Below are positions 37,121 through 48,582 of a stretch of DNA of 64,000 nucleotides, piece after piece. Location of the stretch: assembly GCA_963695415.1 (NCBI GenBank), contig CAVOGL010000023.1:558001-622000 (forward strand), read 5' to 3'. The position numbers and the translations under genes are program-made. The notes under the pieces were generated by a model. It saw nothing but the letters and a program-made list of their open reading frames with translations, did no database searches and was not told where the DNA came from. This DNA is from CAVXWV01 sp963695415. GTDB lineage: Bacteria > Chloroflexota > Anaerolineae > Anaerolineales > UBA4823. Every line of letters starts with the position of its first letter. The stretch's first letter is position 1.

Positions 37121-38002
37121 TTAGTTAGTTGAGATCCTGCCCGACCGCTGCCAGAGAATGCCTCTGCGCGGCGCGAGCAAGAAAGTTAGCAGAAATAGCG
37201 CCGTTGCCACCAACACGATGGCTGCACCGGAGGCGATACTGGCATAGTAGGAGATATACAAACCCACTACTCCGGAAAAAGAAGCAATGATCGCAGCCAG
37301 CACCATCATCACCGGCAATCGTTGGGTAAGCAGGTAGGCGGTTGCTGCCGGGGTCACCAGCATGGCGACCATCAAAGCCACGCCAACGATTTGCAGGGAA
37401 ACCGCGATGGTAACGGCAATCAACACCAGGAGGAGATTATTCAATGCCCCCACCGGCATACGTAATGTCGATGCCAGAACGGGGTCAAAAGAAAGGGTCA
37501 GAAATTCCTTGTAGAATGCGATCACAACCAGGATCACCAGCAGCCCAAAAATTGAGATCGTGATAAGACCCCGCACTGAAACCCCCAGGACATCCCCAAA
37601 GAGGAAGTGACTCAAATCGACGGCATAGCTGCGCACGGTTGAGATCAATGCGATCCCCAGGGCGAACATCCCTGCGAAGACAATTCCTATCGCAGTATCT
37701 TCCTTCAGGGCTGCGTTCTTGCTGATCGCTCCAATTCCTAATGCAGAAATGATTGCTGCGGCAAGCGCCCACCAAAATAGAGACTCGCGGGCTCCACCAC
37801 TGACCAGGTAACCCAACGCCACACCAGGCAGGATGGTATGAGCCAGGGCATCTCCGAAGAAAGCCATGCCGCGCAGGACTACATAGGTACCAACGACTGC
37901 ACAGACGATCCCCACCAGGATGGAGGCAAGCAGAGCACGCAGCATAAAATCGTATGACAGGGGCTGGGTGAGTAAATCCAGCAGGTTATTAAAGATGTTC
38001 AT
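37121..38002 (-). CDS. Metal ABC transporter permease (ZnuB/MntB type)
   Basis: About 293 residues, ABC-3 family permease. Start ATG 38002 (MNIFNNLLDLL) is chosen over an upstream in-frame ATG at 38083 that would overlap the ATPase more widely; it overlaps the ATPase stop by 14 nt. Helices and motif FGDALAHTILPGVALGYLVSG are typical of Zn/Mn importers. Third gene of the cassette. Confidence 0.87.
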   Translation of the reverse strand: MNIFNNLLDLLTQPLSYDFMLRALLASILVGIVCAVVGTYVVLRGMAFFGDALAHTILPGVALGYLVSGGARESLFWWALAAAIISALGIGAISKNAALKEDTAIGIVFAGMFALGIALISTVRSYAVDLSHFLFGDVLGVSVRGLITISIFGLLVILVVIAFYKEFLTLSFDPVLASTLRMPVGALNNLLLVLIAVTIAVSLQIVGVALMVAMLVTPAATAYLLTQRLPVMMVLAAIIASFSGVVGLYISYYASIASGAAIVLVATALFLLTFLLAPRRGILWQRSGRISTN

Positions 38003-38804
38003 GTTCCTCGCCGCCATCACAGCAGGAATCTTCAACCGCCACCAGTCCATCTGGGGTCTCCAAAAGACGGATTTGACCGCCATAAGCGCGGATCAATGTC
38101 TCGGGCTGCAGCACATGATTGGCATCACCGAAGGCGATCATCCTCCGGTTTATAAGCATGATATGGGTGAAGTGTTGGGCAGCCTGTTCCAGGTCGTGAG
38201 TCGCTGCCATTACCGTGATCCCCTGTCCCTGTAATCCATCCATGAGTGATAGCAGGCTCTCTTGTGAAGGCTGGTCCAAGCCTGTCAATGGCTCGTCCAT
38301 CAACATGAGTTCCGCCTCCTGCGCCAGTGCACGGGCAATGAACATGCGCTGCTGCTGACCACCAGAGAGTTCTCCGATCTGGCGTTTCGCCAGGTTGTTT
38401 ATCCCCACCAGGTCCAGCGACTCGCGCACCTTCTCCCAATCCCTCTTGCTGGGCCAGATAAAGGGTTTGAGTTTGGCGCTTCGCCCCATCATGACCACAT
38501 CCTCAACACAGACCGGGAAACGCCAGTCAACCTGAGAACGCTGCGGGATATACGCAATGCAGATATGACCATGCGGTCCGGTGCCAAATACCTTCACCTG
38601 TCCGGTGGAAGGAGCCAGAACCCCTGCAATCACCTTGAGCAAGGTGCTTTTCCCGGCTCCATTAGGACCTACCAGCGCAACGCGCTCACCTGAGTGCAGG
38701 TGGAAGGAGACTGCTTCCAACGCTGAGCGACCATTGAAGCGAACGCTGAGCTGATCAACAGCTAAAATTGGTTGGTCTTCCAGGTGCGGTGTTCGTGGAT
38801 ACAA
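37989..38804 (-). CDS. Metal ABC transporter ATP-binding protein (ZnuC/MntA type)
   Basis: 271 residues: Walker A GPNGAGKST, signature SGGQQQRMFIARAL, Walker B LMLMDEPLTGLD, His switch in AATHDLEQA. The VDWRFPVCVEDVVMMGR block is characteristic of Zn/Mn-type importers. C-terminus CCDGGEEHEHL has Cys and His that could bind metal. Start TTG 38804, with a weak AGGA upstream. Middle gene of the cassette. Confidence 0.88.
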   Translation of the reverse strand: MYPRTPHLEDQPILAVDQLSVRFNGRSALEAVSFHLHSGERVALVGPNGAGKSTLLKVIAGVLAPSTGQVKVFGTGPHGHICIAYIPQRSQVDWRFPVCVEDVVMMGRSAKLKPFIWPSKRDWEKVRESLDLVGINNLAKRQIGELSGGQQQRMFIARALAQEAELMLMDEPLTGLDQPSQESLLSLMDGLQGQGITVMAATHDLEQAAQHFTHIMLINRRMIAFGDANHVLQPETLIRAYGGQIRLLETPDGLVAVEDSCCDGGEEHEHL

Positions 38805-38860
38805 GCTCGCATCCTTCCTGGTGGTTTGGTGCCAGGATCGATTTATCCGGGTTTACGATA

Positions 38861-39842
38861 CTATTTCAACGCATTAACGATTGCGTTTACATTATAGCGC
38901 ATGAAATCTAAGTAGCTGTCCGCTTCCGAGCCAGCCTGTCCTAATGAGCCTGTAAAAACGAAGATTATTTGAGCGCCGGTGTCCGCGGCAATCTGCTGGG
39001 CGAGGGAGGGATTTACTGTATTCCCAACAAAGATCGCTTTGATATCATTGGATTCGATTTTCTCTTCCAGGGATGCAAGTTCCTGTGCGGATGGTGCAGC
39101 GTTCGAACTCAACGCCGGGGTCACCAATCCTACCTGTTCAAAGCCATACTGGTCCGCGAAATAGCCAAATGTAGCATGATCTGTAACCAGCTTACGCTGT
39201 TCTGATGGGATTTGGGAGACCTGATCACGAATCCAGGTATCCAGCTCGCGCAGACTATCAATGTAAGCTTCGGCATTGGACCGGTAAGCGCCTTCATTTA
39301 CAGGATCCGCCTTCGAGAGCGCACTGCGGATATTCTCCGTCCACACAATTACGTTGTTCGGGTCCATCCAGGTGTGCGGGTCTGCGCTATCGTGATCATG
39401 GTCACCTTCTCCTTCAACAGGTGTATCCTGCATTCCGGAGTTGCTGAATAATTTCCAGGGCATCGATTCCATCAGAGACAAGAACTATCTGACCATCCAC
39501 ATTGGCATCCAGCAAAGGCTCCAGGGTTTCTTCCAGGTGCAGCCCATTGATGAAAACCAGGTCAGCATTGCTAAGAGCAGCGATATCCTGCGGTCTTGGT
39601 TCGAAAGTGTGCGGGTCAGAGCCGTTTGGGATCAAAACGTCCACATCTGCCAGGCCTCCAGAGACCTGGTTAACCACGTCGCCAATGATTGAGGTTGAAG
39701 CGACGATTTTCAATCCTCCCGTTGAAACAGTTGGTGGGGCTTTCTTTCCACAGGCAGTTAAAACCAAACTTCCTCCAACAATCATTGCAACTGTAAGAAA
39801 GATAAATTTTTTCAAAATGTAGTTATGTCCAATGTGTATCAT
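38861..39842 (-). CDS. Zn/Mn-binding lipoprotein (ZnuA type), frameshifted
   Basis: Cluster A-I metal-binding protein. Lipobox LTAC; N-terminal half LKIVASTSIIGDVVNQVSGG and GSDPHTFEPRPQDIAAL (metal His). The second half has the GEGDHDHDSADPHTWMDPNNV His/Asp loop that scavenges Zn. The two halves are in different frames; the shift lies around 39415-39480 within the DALEIIQQLRN/MSLMESMPWKLFSNSG overlap. Restored length about 325. Likely first gene of the znu-like importer. Confidence 0.85.
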
Positions 39843-39909
39843 CAGCCATGTAATTGTAATAGCAATGGCAAAAGAATCGACAGGAATATGGGAATATATG
39901 GGAAACCGT

Positions 39910-39937
39910 TTGATTTTTTAAAAAATTTCTGTATACT
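39910..39937 (+). promoter_or_regulatory. Candidate promoter of giant membrane protein
   Basis: TTGATT (39910-39915) and TATACT (39932-39937) with a 16-nt spacer. Next coding start is at 40071. The gap 39843-40070 is A/T-rich and also divides from the ZnuA gene on the other strand. Confidence 0.45.
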
Positions 39938-40070
39938 ATTATGTAGACATCGCTCTATTCATCTCCGCTGCAACTCGAATAAATCTAATCCTCCTCATTG
40001 GTAACCTCGGTTATTTCCTTACTGGATAAAACGACATATCTGATCGATAGTCATTTATGGAGGGAAAGTT

Positions 40071-43000
40071 ATGTGCAAAAGGGTAAATCCTAAAATTAAT
40101 TCGGTTGAGAATCAACCCAATTTATCATGGGAAACCTCGGTGTAGATGTCATGGACCACCAACCGAAAACAGATTTTGTTTCTGAAAATAATACAAAGCA
40201 AGAGTCGACCGGAAGCCGTTCATTAGAGGATCTCGGCAAGATCAACTTTCTCGAGGACTGGCTGGTTGCCCACAAAACCCAGGTGGGTCCATCCTATGAT
40301 GCATTGTTGTCGGATGTCCAGGATCAGAGGATCCGCCTGTACGAGACCACAGATCTGAAAGGTTTCTACGATAAGTACACCCACGAGCTTGCTTTGGCGA
40401 TGGCAGCAATCAACCGCATCCCTCGCTGGGAACAGGTTGTCGAAATTAAACCAGTTAGTTTCCAAAGGGTCAGAGCGATCCTGGACAAGCGTATCAAGCA
40501 CCTCTTCATCTGGCTCCGTATTCAAACCAATCCAAAAATTGCTCTCAGTGAGATCGAGATCCTTGATTATGTTATCACCGCAATTCCAGGTTGGGTGGAT
40601 GGATCTACCTTTTCTCTTCAGGATGCTCAATTGCTTCGTTCCTATCTTGAAGGGAAGCGGGATACTGAGCTCACTGACCTGGCAAAACAACTTGCCCTTC
40701 TACAATCGGTTTTGGATCTCCTCCCAGTTTGGATGAAGGCAGACCAGATTCCTGAGAGGTTAGGGCGTGGGTTGGAGAAACATCTGGTAGCTCAAAAACT
40801 GCGTTCCATCGTTTTCTTGGAAGGTCGTTGCCCAGAAGTTGATTCAGTATCGAAACTGCAGGTAATCAACTTTGCGATTGCTGAACTCCCCAATTGGGTC
40901 CAAAGTCTCAACCTCTCCTGCGATGATCCCGCAGTTATCAAGCTCCAGAACTTCTTAATGACCCAGCGCCAGGCTTTGATCCAGCCATCTCCGGCACCAG
41001 CAATCATAAAACCTGCGATGCAGACAGCACCCGCAGCTCCTGCTATCACCGTACCTCCCAAACCTAAGCCTGAATCCCGACCTCCGGCACCACCCGTAAC
41101 CGCCAAACCCCCACGCCCACCCATCGATTGGGGCAATATCTGGGACAAAATCGTCCAGGCAGCTGTTTCGGGCGCCCTGCTGCGTGGTTTGCTCTACCTG
41201 GGTGCTTTTATGATCGTTGTCTCGTTGAGCATCCTGGTGGTTCGCTTCTGGGACCTGTTCCCCTCCATCGTGCAAGCGGTCTTCATCTTTTCAGTGCCAT
41301 CTGTGTTCTACCTGGCGGGTTGGCTCATCCGCTCCAAACTCAAGCTGCCCCAGGCGGGAAATGCCCTCAGCGGGATCGGTGCACTGCTGGTTGCAGTGGA
41401 TTTTGCTGCCATCTACCAGTTCGGGGATCTGGCAGTTGACTTCAACCTGTATTGGTCGATTGCCAGCCTGTTATGTACTTTAATTTATGCCCTCACTGCA
41501 TGGCGCTTGAACGGTATCTTCTTTGACTTCATTGCATTAATCGGTGGTACCAATATACTGGTCGCTCTGACGCGTTTATCCGGTTTGGGTCTCGAGTGGA
41601 ACATTGTCGCGTTAAGTGTTGCCAGCACGCTGATGACAGCTGCTGCACCGCGGTTATGGTCCGCAGGTGATCCACTACGAGACACCGCAGCAGCAACCCG
41701 TTACCTGCCCCAGGTTTTATTACCACTCAGCCTGGCAGCCGTGATCTTCGTCCCTGATGTTTCGGGTGCTGCCCAAACGATTGCTTTTTTGTTTGCAACG
41801 TTCAGCTATGCAATTCTCGCCTGGAGCTTCCCTGCCCAAGTCTTTGCCCATGCCTGTATTGTGTGCTCGTTAGGCGTACTGGGTTTAGGGCTGAACGCAT
41901 TCGCTTTACCGCCTGTGTGGTGTGGGGCTGCATCAGCTGTTTTCGCCGTACCCTACTCGCTGGTTTCACGTTGGATGGACAATCGCCTGCCGCCAGATTT
42001 TCCCGGACGTACTCAATATCTTTTCGCACCTGAAATAGCGGGCTTTCTGCTGGCACTCTTAGGATTGATTTTGGGCATTATCACCCTGTTCTTCGACCTG
42101 TGGGCTGGGATTATTGCTTTGACCTTACTTTCCCTCAGTTTGACAGTCTGGGCAATTCTTTACAGCCAGTCGTTTTTTATTGTCCTGGCGGGTGGATTAT
42201 TCTGCGTTCCATTCAGTCTGGGCACGATGAGGATCTTGCAGAATGCAGCCGTTGATCCCTGGTTCGACTGGCTGCCGGCAGCCTGGTGTGCGCTTGGATT
42301 TTGCTACCTTGGGGCTGCTGTCTTGCTGCGCAAGGCAAGATCTTACGCTTCTGCTCTGTATCTTTGGGCGCTGACCCTGTCAATCCTGGCTGGACTGGTT
42401 CTGCTGCGATATGTATCCGCCAAGGTTACCTGGCAGTATATCCCTTCCCTGGTTGGACTGGGGGGCATTCTGGTGATCTACCTTGTGTCTGCACTGATCC
42501 ATGACCGTGGTACGCATCCCGGGCTTTCAGTTGCCATCACCAACAAGATCCCAGGGAGTTTGGGGCAGTCGATCTTCGTCTGGCTCCTGGCGTTGCTGAT
42601 TCCGGTCTGGGTAAGTCTGGTCTGGATGGGAAGTTTGGTTCCGAATGTGTCCGGCTCAATGTCATGGTTAGGTCCTATGCTGGTTGGGATAGGTATTGTT
42701 TATATACCCTTGGGTCAGCTGCTCACACGACGCAACGATACCTACAGTCTACCCCTGCACGTGACCACCGTGCTCCTCGGGATTACAGGCGCATTACTGG
42801 CAGCTAATAATCTCCCTGCGGTGACTGCGGCACTCTACCTGGATGTGGTTATCCTGGTTTTATTTGCCTTCGTTTACCGACGTGTGACATCAATTGCCCT
42901 GATAAGCATTGCCTCAGCATCCCTTTTGCTGGTCCTGCCATTTCAGTTAACCCTCAGCCTGCTTAACATCCTCGATCACGCTCAATCCCTGGGGTATGCC

Positions 43001-46000
43001 TTGCTGGTCTGTTTCCTGTATATGCCGGTAGGTTTGCTCCTTGATCGGGTGGGCGCCCAGCTACCTGCGTTTACTCGCAGGTACAGCCTGCCGGTCTTTA
43101 TTGTAGGTTATCTCCTTTCCCTGTATGCTATCTCAGCCTCTCTTCTCGGTCGCCTGGGTGTTTACGCAGTCGATCTGCCCTGGATCGGCGTACTGACCCC
43201 TCTGGTCATCAGTAGTTTGTACCTGTTCAGTTTATACTACTTCCGGATCTCGGTCTGGGCCGCGATTTTTGCCTGGGCAAATGTTCTGACTTTGATACTT
43301 GTTTACGGGCAGTTCCTTGTGCTGGTCAGGCTGCCCATGGAATTCATCGCTTCTGCCTGGGCTGTTCTGCCGATCACTTTCCTGCTGGTCGGTCGCATCC
43401 TCTTCCATTCGAGAATCGAGTGGTTGCGCCGGGTGCACCTACCCCTTGCGGTTAGCGTTCCCTCCCTGGGCATAGCAGCTTTAGCCCTGACTGCCCCAGC
43501 TACACTGAATGCCTTCCTTTACGAACCGGCTGCTGCTCAAAAACCCGCTCTGATCCTGGCGCAATTGCTGGTCTTTCTCTTGCCCATTCTTTCTGCAGTT
43601 CTGTATAAGATCGCCTGGCCTCTCTTCATCGAGCCCTGGTTGGCGTTTTTACCAGTCACCATGTTTTTCATCGGCTATTCCGAAATGATTTTCAAAACCC
43701 CGTTGACACTTCAGGGCTTTGGGTTGGTGTGGATCTGCCTGGGAATCACCCATTTGCTGATGGCAGCCGTAGTTGACTCGCGAAAAGTACGTTACGCCCA
43801 CGGGCTTTACCTGGGTGGATATGCTTTAGCCATCTTTTCTGTCTTTTGGACGCTGTCCCCTCGTTACGTTCTTGTCTGGACGCTTGGACTATGGATCTTG
43901 ATCTGCATCGCCTCAGCGTTTTTTATTCACGCAAAACGGCATAGGACCTGGAATGAAATCATTTCAGCAATCTTTGCCCAACGGTCCGGGATACTCCATG
44001 ATCTGGTCGAGAACACATTTCTCTGGTTGACAGCCTGGTTAATCCCGATCTGGTGTGTGATCTTATTGAGCCAGTTTGCTTCAACAGCCCAATTCCAATG
44101 GTTGGGCTTTAGCGCAGCCGCCCTGGTCTATCTAGGACTGGGTCTTGGTCTGGGGAAAATTAAGAAATCTTATGCCTGGTCTTTTAACTGGGCAGCCCAA
44201 TTTTTCACGGTACTGGCTCTTATGACCGGTATCCGCCTGACCCTGGATATACTGATGGGCACAGTCAGTATGGCTGAGCAATTGCAGTCCATCATCAGCT
44301 TGATCGCGGTCCAGATTTGCGCCGTGATCTTTTATATTTTTTCAGCAGCGATACAACGCAGGAGCATCTTCGCTCACCTGGCTTCCTGGCTTGCATTCTT
44401 TCCTTACACACTCAGCTGGATTACGTTTGGAACCCTCGATGGTGCGGAGCTCGCCCTACCCTGGATGGTTTTAGCCACCATCCTGTTGCTTGCCGGGTTT
44501 GTCCTAGATCGTACTCCCATCCGTTACGCTCATGGTCCTTACCTGGTCGGCTTATTACTGGCTGCTTTCGCCTTGTTCTGGTCGATCCCTGACCGGCTGA
44601 CAAACGTGATCATCCTGGGGTGGTGTATCTTGCTGGCTCTGATCGCCCAGATACTGGTACATACTCGCCGTCTTATCACCTGGACAGATCTGACCAGAAC
44701 GACTTTACACCGTCAGCCCGATACCTCGATCCCGGTTCGCGTTGCGCGGCAGTTTCTTTTTGTCTTTTTGTGTCGTCACATTTCCAATTTGGCTTGTTTT
44801 GTTGTTGAGCCATTATGATGTCCAGCTTGCTTACCGGGGAGTAGCTCTGGCGCTGGTTGCCCCACTGTACATTGCTGCAGGTTTGCGCCTGCGCAGGGTG
44901 AGAACCGAATACACCTGGTCACTTTTCAGCACCGCCTACCTTCTGACTGCCATTGGGGCAATGGTTTCTTTTGAAAACCTGGAGCTTGCTACCTGGGTAC
45001 TTGTCCTGGATGCGGTGGTCTATGCAGCGTCAGCCTATATCTTTCGTCAGGCTTTCTGGCTTTACCTGTCTAACCTTCTCGTTCCAGTCATTGTGCTCCT
45101 TGCGCTCAACACTACTGGCAGGTTGTTTGCCCCTTGGATCAGTGGCATTTTCATGGGCATCGCCTATACTTATTTCGCCAGTGGAACTTTGATTCAACGC
45201 ATGACAGGTGTAAAGGAAGACGAGGCGCACAGATTGTCATCCTTTGCTTTACCGTTCTTTGTACCCGCCTACTTGCTCAGCGCAGTAAGCCTCGCAGTTG
45301 CCAGCAGCCAGACCCAATTGGCGATAGCTGCTTTTCTTGCTGGTGTGTTGCTTTATGCACTATCTGCATGGTCTTTTCGTGAGAGTCTGTTCCTTTATCC
45401 GGCAGCCTGGCTTTTCGCAGTCCCCTATTACCTGGTCATGACTTTGATGTCGATTTCACCACAGTGGCTGGGATTGGGCTGGCTGCCTCTGATCCTGGCT
45501 TACATCGTTGGGGGACGCCTGATCTTTCACCGGCAGCCATTGGAGCTGCGCAAGGCAGCCTGGATTTTCAACCCGGTGACTCCCTTTTATCTGCTGGCTT
45601 ACGCCTTGAGCCTCAGCATGATTGTTCTATCGTACGGTGACCCACTTGTTATGACACTGGCACTGGGTTCGGCTGCGGTGGTATACCTGGGTTCTGCTGC
45701 CCTGTTCCGCCGGTCAGCCTGGCTCTATCCAGGTTTGCTTGCCGTCCATCTGGCATTACTCTCTTTCTTCACCATTGATACGGCGGGTTCTCTATCCGAT
45801 TCTCCACGCAATATCAGCGTGCCCTTCCTGGTTTTGACCTGGATCGTTGCCCTTACAGGATACGGCTTCAGCCGTCTGCGCCTCAGCCAGGGTCAAAATG
45901 ATAATCTGGTCTTGAGAGTAGGTCAATGGCAGTACGATTTTGCCGGACTGCCTTCCATGAAACATCTCCTCACGCCCTCATGGTCACAACCATTCTTCGT

Positions 46001-46982
46001 TTTTGCCTTTCTCGATATCATCATCTGGCAAATCGTTGCTTTATTCGGATTCGAGACCGCGATCATCCTTGGCATTGGATTTGCCATACTTACAGGGCTG
46101 TTTGCCATGCTCTGGTTGGATAGTCTCCTGGTGTACAGCGCGGTATTTTTTGCACTTCTGGCAGCAGGGGCACGCCTGGTCTGGACTGGTCTCGATATTT
46201 CACAAATCCTGGCATGGTTCGCCGGGATTGGTTTCGGGCTTTATCTTCTGAGCCTTGTGATTGAATGGATCACTCAAAAGCGTCCATTGAAACTGGTTTC
46301 GCTGGCAATTTGGGTGCACCCGCTGCGCAACATCTCCGTCGTCACAGCTGCTTTTACGCTGGTTGCGGTTATACCTTACGGTCTGGCACACAGGCTGATG
46401 ATTGCGGTTACACTCGCCTTTGCCGGTGCGTTGTACCTGGCAATTGCTTACCGCGGCCGCTATTACCGACTGGGATATTTTGCAGCTGGCATGCTGGTCG
46501 CTTCATGGGTGTTGGTCATGATTTCGCAAGAAGTCCGTGAGCCCCAAATGTATGCCTTACCCGTCGGTCTCTATTTCACCTTGATCGGCTACCTTGAAAA
46601 CAGAAAGGGGAATCGCCTGTTTGCTCAAATCCTGGAAGGTTTTGGGTTAGCAGTTCTGTTAATCACCGCCTTCATCCAATCCCTGGATGGGATAGGGGGG
46701 TTCCGTTATTTCCTGTTGCTTCAGGCAGAAGGGCTCCTGGCGATCTGGTGGGGGGCGTGGCGCAGGCAAAGAATACCCTTCTTCGCTGGGATAGGTGCCT
46801 GTGTAATCAACGTTGTAGCCCAGGTGATTGTCCTGGTAAGTGTGTACGAAGTCAACCGCTGGTTCATAATCCTGGGGGTGGGGTTATTCCTGGTGGGTAC
46901 AGCTGTTTTCATCGAACGCCGGCGGGAACGTTTGATCCAGCAGTCCAGGCAGTGGCGTGACGCGTTGGAAAGTTGGAGTTGA
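40071..46982 (+). CDS. Giant polytopic membrane protein, frameshifted
   Basis: About 2300 residues. A small frame starts at ATG 40071 after GGAGGGAAAG and ends at 40145; the main frame begins nearby at 40127, so one indel may unite them. The soluble N-terminal 330 residues have WLVAHKTQVGPSYDALLSD-type repeats, then a Pro-rich linker (about 290-345), then a very long stretch of dozens of helices starting at LLRGLLYLGAFMIVVSLSIL. Cyt-like families of the DUF2157/SCO7613 kind show this look, but I am not sure. The main frame stops at 44818, and the coding sense goes on from 44742 in another frame (FFLSFCVVTFPIWLVLLLSHYD) to 46982; the indel is around 44750-44810. Function unknown. Confidence 0.7.
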
Positions 46983-47000
46983 GAGCTGTGGAGCAAAAAA

Positions 47001-48344
47001 ATGGATCATCCTGAACCTTCAGGTCAGAACCCCGAAATGAATAATCAGAAAATACCCGCCAGAACCATGGCAGTCCTGGCAGTGCTGACCGGTCTGCTCC
47101 TGTTACTGAGTGGGATCGCGGCGATGTGCGGATACTTGGGTTTGCCACTGTTCCTGTACCAGGATGAGATCCTCACCCCACAGTTGGGTCAGATGGCGGC
47201 GATTTTCCTGGGTTTGATTGGAGGTGGGTTGGCCCTTGTGCACGGGATCCGCTCCTTGCGGAACCTGCCATCCCAATCTTTGCAGCTGCCTCCTGCATAC
47301 TTTTTCTGGATTCTTTTCGGAGTGGTTCTCGGTTTGGGAAACCTGCTGATTAATTTTGAGGTCAGCACACAGTACATTTTCCCAATCACATTCGCCCTTG
47401 GGGCTGCGCTTCCCACAATCGCCGTAATGTCATATGCATACCGGCGCCTGGGATTCCCGGTCACCTGGAGGCAAGGGTCGCTGGCGTTCGTTTCAGGCAG
47501 TACGGTTTCGGTCGTGGTAACTCTCGTTTTAGGCTACATGATCATCCCCTATGTGATCTACCTGCTGGTCGAGCCGATCTTGTATACTTTTTATGATTTT
47601 TTTGATGAATTGGGTCCCGGTGGTTTCGGATTTCTGGAACGCCTCTTTTCCTCCCCCTGGGTAATCTTCTTCTTGATTATCACTGCTCTGGAAGCTCCCA
47701 TCCCGGAGGAGTTTGCAAAAGCCTTGGGACCAGCGATGTTCGGTCACCGCATCCGCAATGAAAGGCAGGCTTTTGCTGTTGGACTCGCCAGTGGTGCCGG
47801 TTTTGCCATTCTGGAAAATATGCTTTATGAAGGCATTTACGCCCAGTGGAGTGGGTGGTCGTGGGGTGGTATCACGCTTTTACGCGGCATTGGCTCGGTC
47901 CTGCACCCGATCTGCACAGCGATCATCACCCTGGGTTTGTTCCGCGCCCGGGATCGCCAATCAGGATGGTTCCGCAATCTGGGGTTGGCGTTCTTGCTTG
48001 CGGTGGGACTGCACACTTTATGGAACGGTGGTTTTGAGTCTTTCCTTTTCCTGACCGGTTTGGATTATTATAGCGCGGACATATCGTCTGTATCCATCTA
48101 CGGATTAGGTGTCCAAATCCTTTTGGTCGTGTATTTACTGCTCTTATCCTCGGGGCTGTGGTGGATGCTGTGGCGCTATACCAAAAATCTCGGGGAAGGA
48201 GTAGAAATCAAATACGTGTCCAGCCCGGTGACCCCTCGCGCCGTCGCCGCCTGGGCTGTCGCCTGCGCCCTGGTGATCATCCCCATCGGCGCTGCCCTGG
48301 GACCTGCCTGGGGTCAGATCAAAGCGGTGTTCCTCATCCAGTGA
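47001..48344 (+). CDS. PrsW-family intramembrane protease
   Basis: 447 residues, about ten helices. The PrsW motifs are seen: EAPIPEEFAKALG (Glu236, Glu237), AILENMLYEG (Glu272), LHPICTAI (His302) and HTLWNG near 350. This family of intramembrane metal-dependent proteases includes PrsW of Bacillus, which cuts the anti-sigma factor RsiW. 18 nt after the giant membrane protein, same strand, so co-transcription is likely. Substrate unknown. Confidence 0.85.
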   Translation: MDHPEPSGQNPEMNNQKIPARTMAVLAVLTGLLLLLSGIAAMCGYLGLPLFLYQDEILTPQLGQMAAIFLGLIGGGLALVHGIRSLRNLPSQSLQLPPAYFFWILFGVVLGLGNLLINFEVSTQYIFPITFALGAALPTIAVMSYAYRRLGFPVTWRQGSLAFVSGSTVSVVVTLVLGYMIIPYVIYLLVEPILYTFYDFFDELGPGGFGFLERLFSSPWVIFFLIITALEAPIPEEFAKALGPAMFGHRIRNERQAFAVGLASGAGFAILENMLYEGIYAQWSGWSWGGITLLRGIGSVLHPICTAIITLGLFRARDRQSGWFRNLGLAFLLAVGLHTLWNGGFESFLFLTGLDYYSADISSVSIYGLGVQILLVVYLLLLSSGLWWMLWRYTKNLGEGVEIKYVSSPVTPRAVAAWAVACALVIIPIGAALGPAWGQIKAVFLIQ

Positions 48345-48374
48345 TTTCTAACCTGGTCACTGGTCGAACTAGTT

Positions 48375-48557
48375 GTGAACCAGGACCACTTTCTGCCAGA
48401 GAGCAGGTTATCCCCAGTCAGCACAACGATCGAACCGGCAAAGCCAGCCGGCGATTTCATATGTCTGTTTATTCAGGTAGTGCCTGATTTGGCAACAAAG
48501 GTGCAACTATTAATGGCGAGGCAAGCAAGAGGTTATTCACTACCAATCGCGATATAA
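48375..48557 (+). other. Possible remnant of ECF transporter T-like gene
   Basis: In the 238-bp gap 48345-48582 the frame contains FICLFIQVVPDLATKVQLLMARQARGY, which recalls the coupling-domain Ala-Arg-Gly motif of CbiQ/EcfT proteins. There is no full gene. Weak. TATAAT at 48553-48558 may belong to the next gene. Confidence 0.25.
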
Positions 48558-48582
48558 TCTTTTAGGCATCGACCGCTCCTCT

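Noticed and set aside
38003..38083. Earlier start of the metal permease at 38083
   Set aside because: It would overlap the ATPase by about 95 nt; ATG 38002 fits the family.
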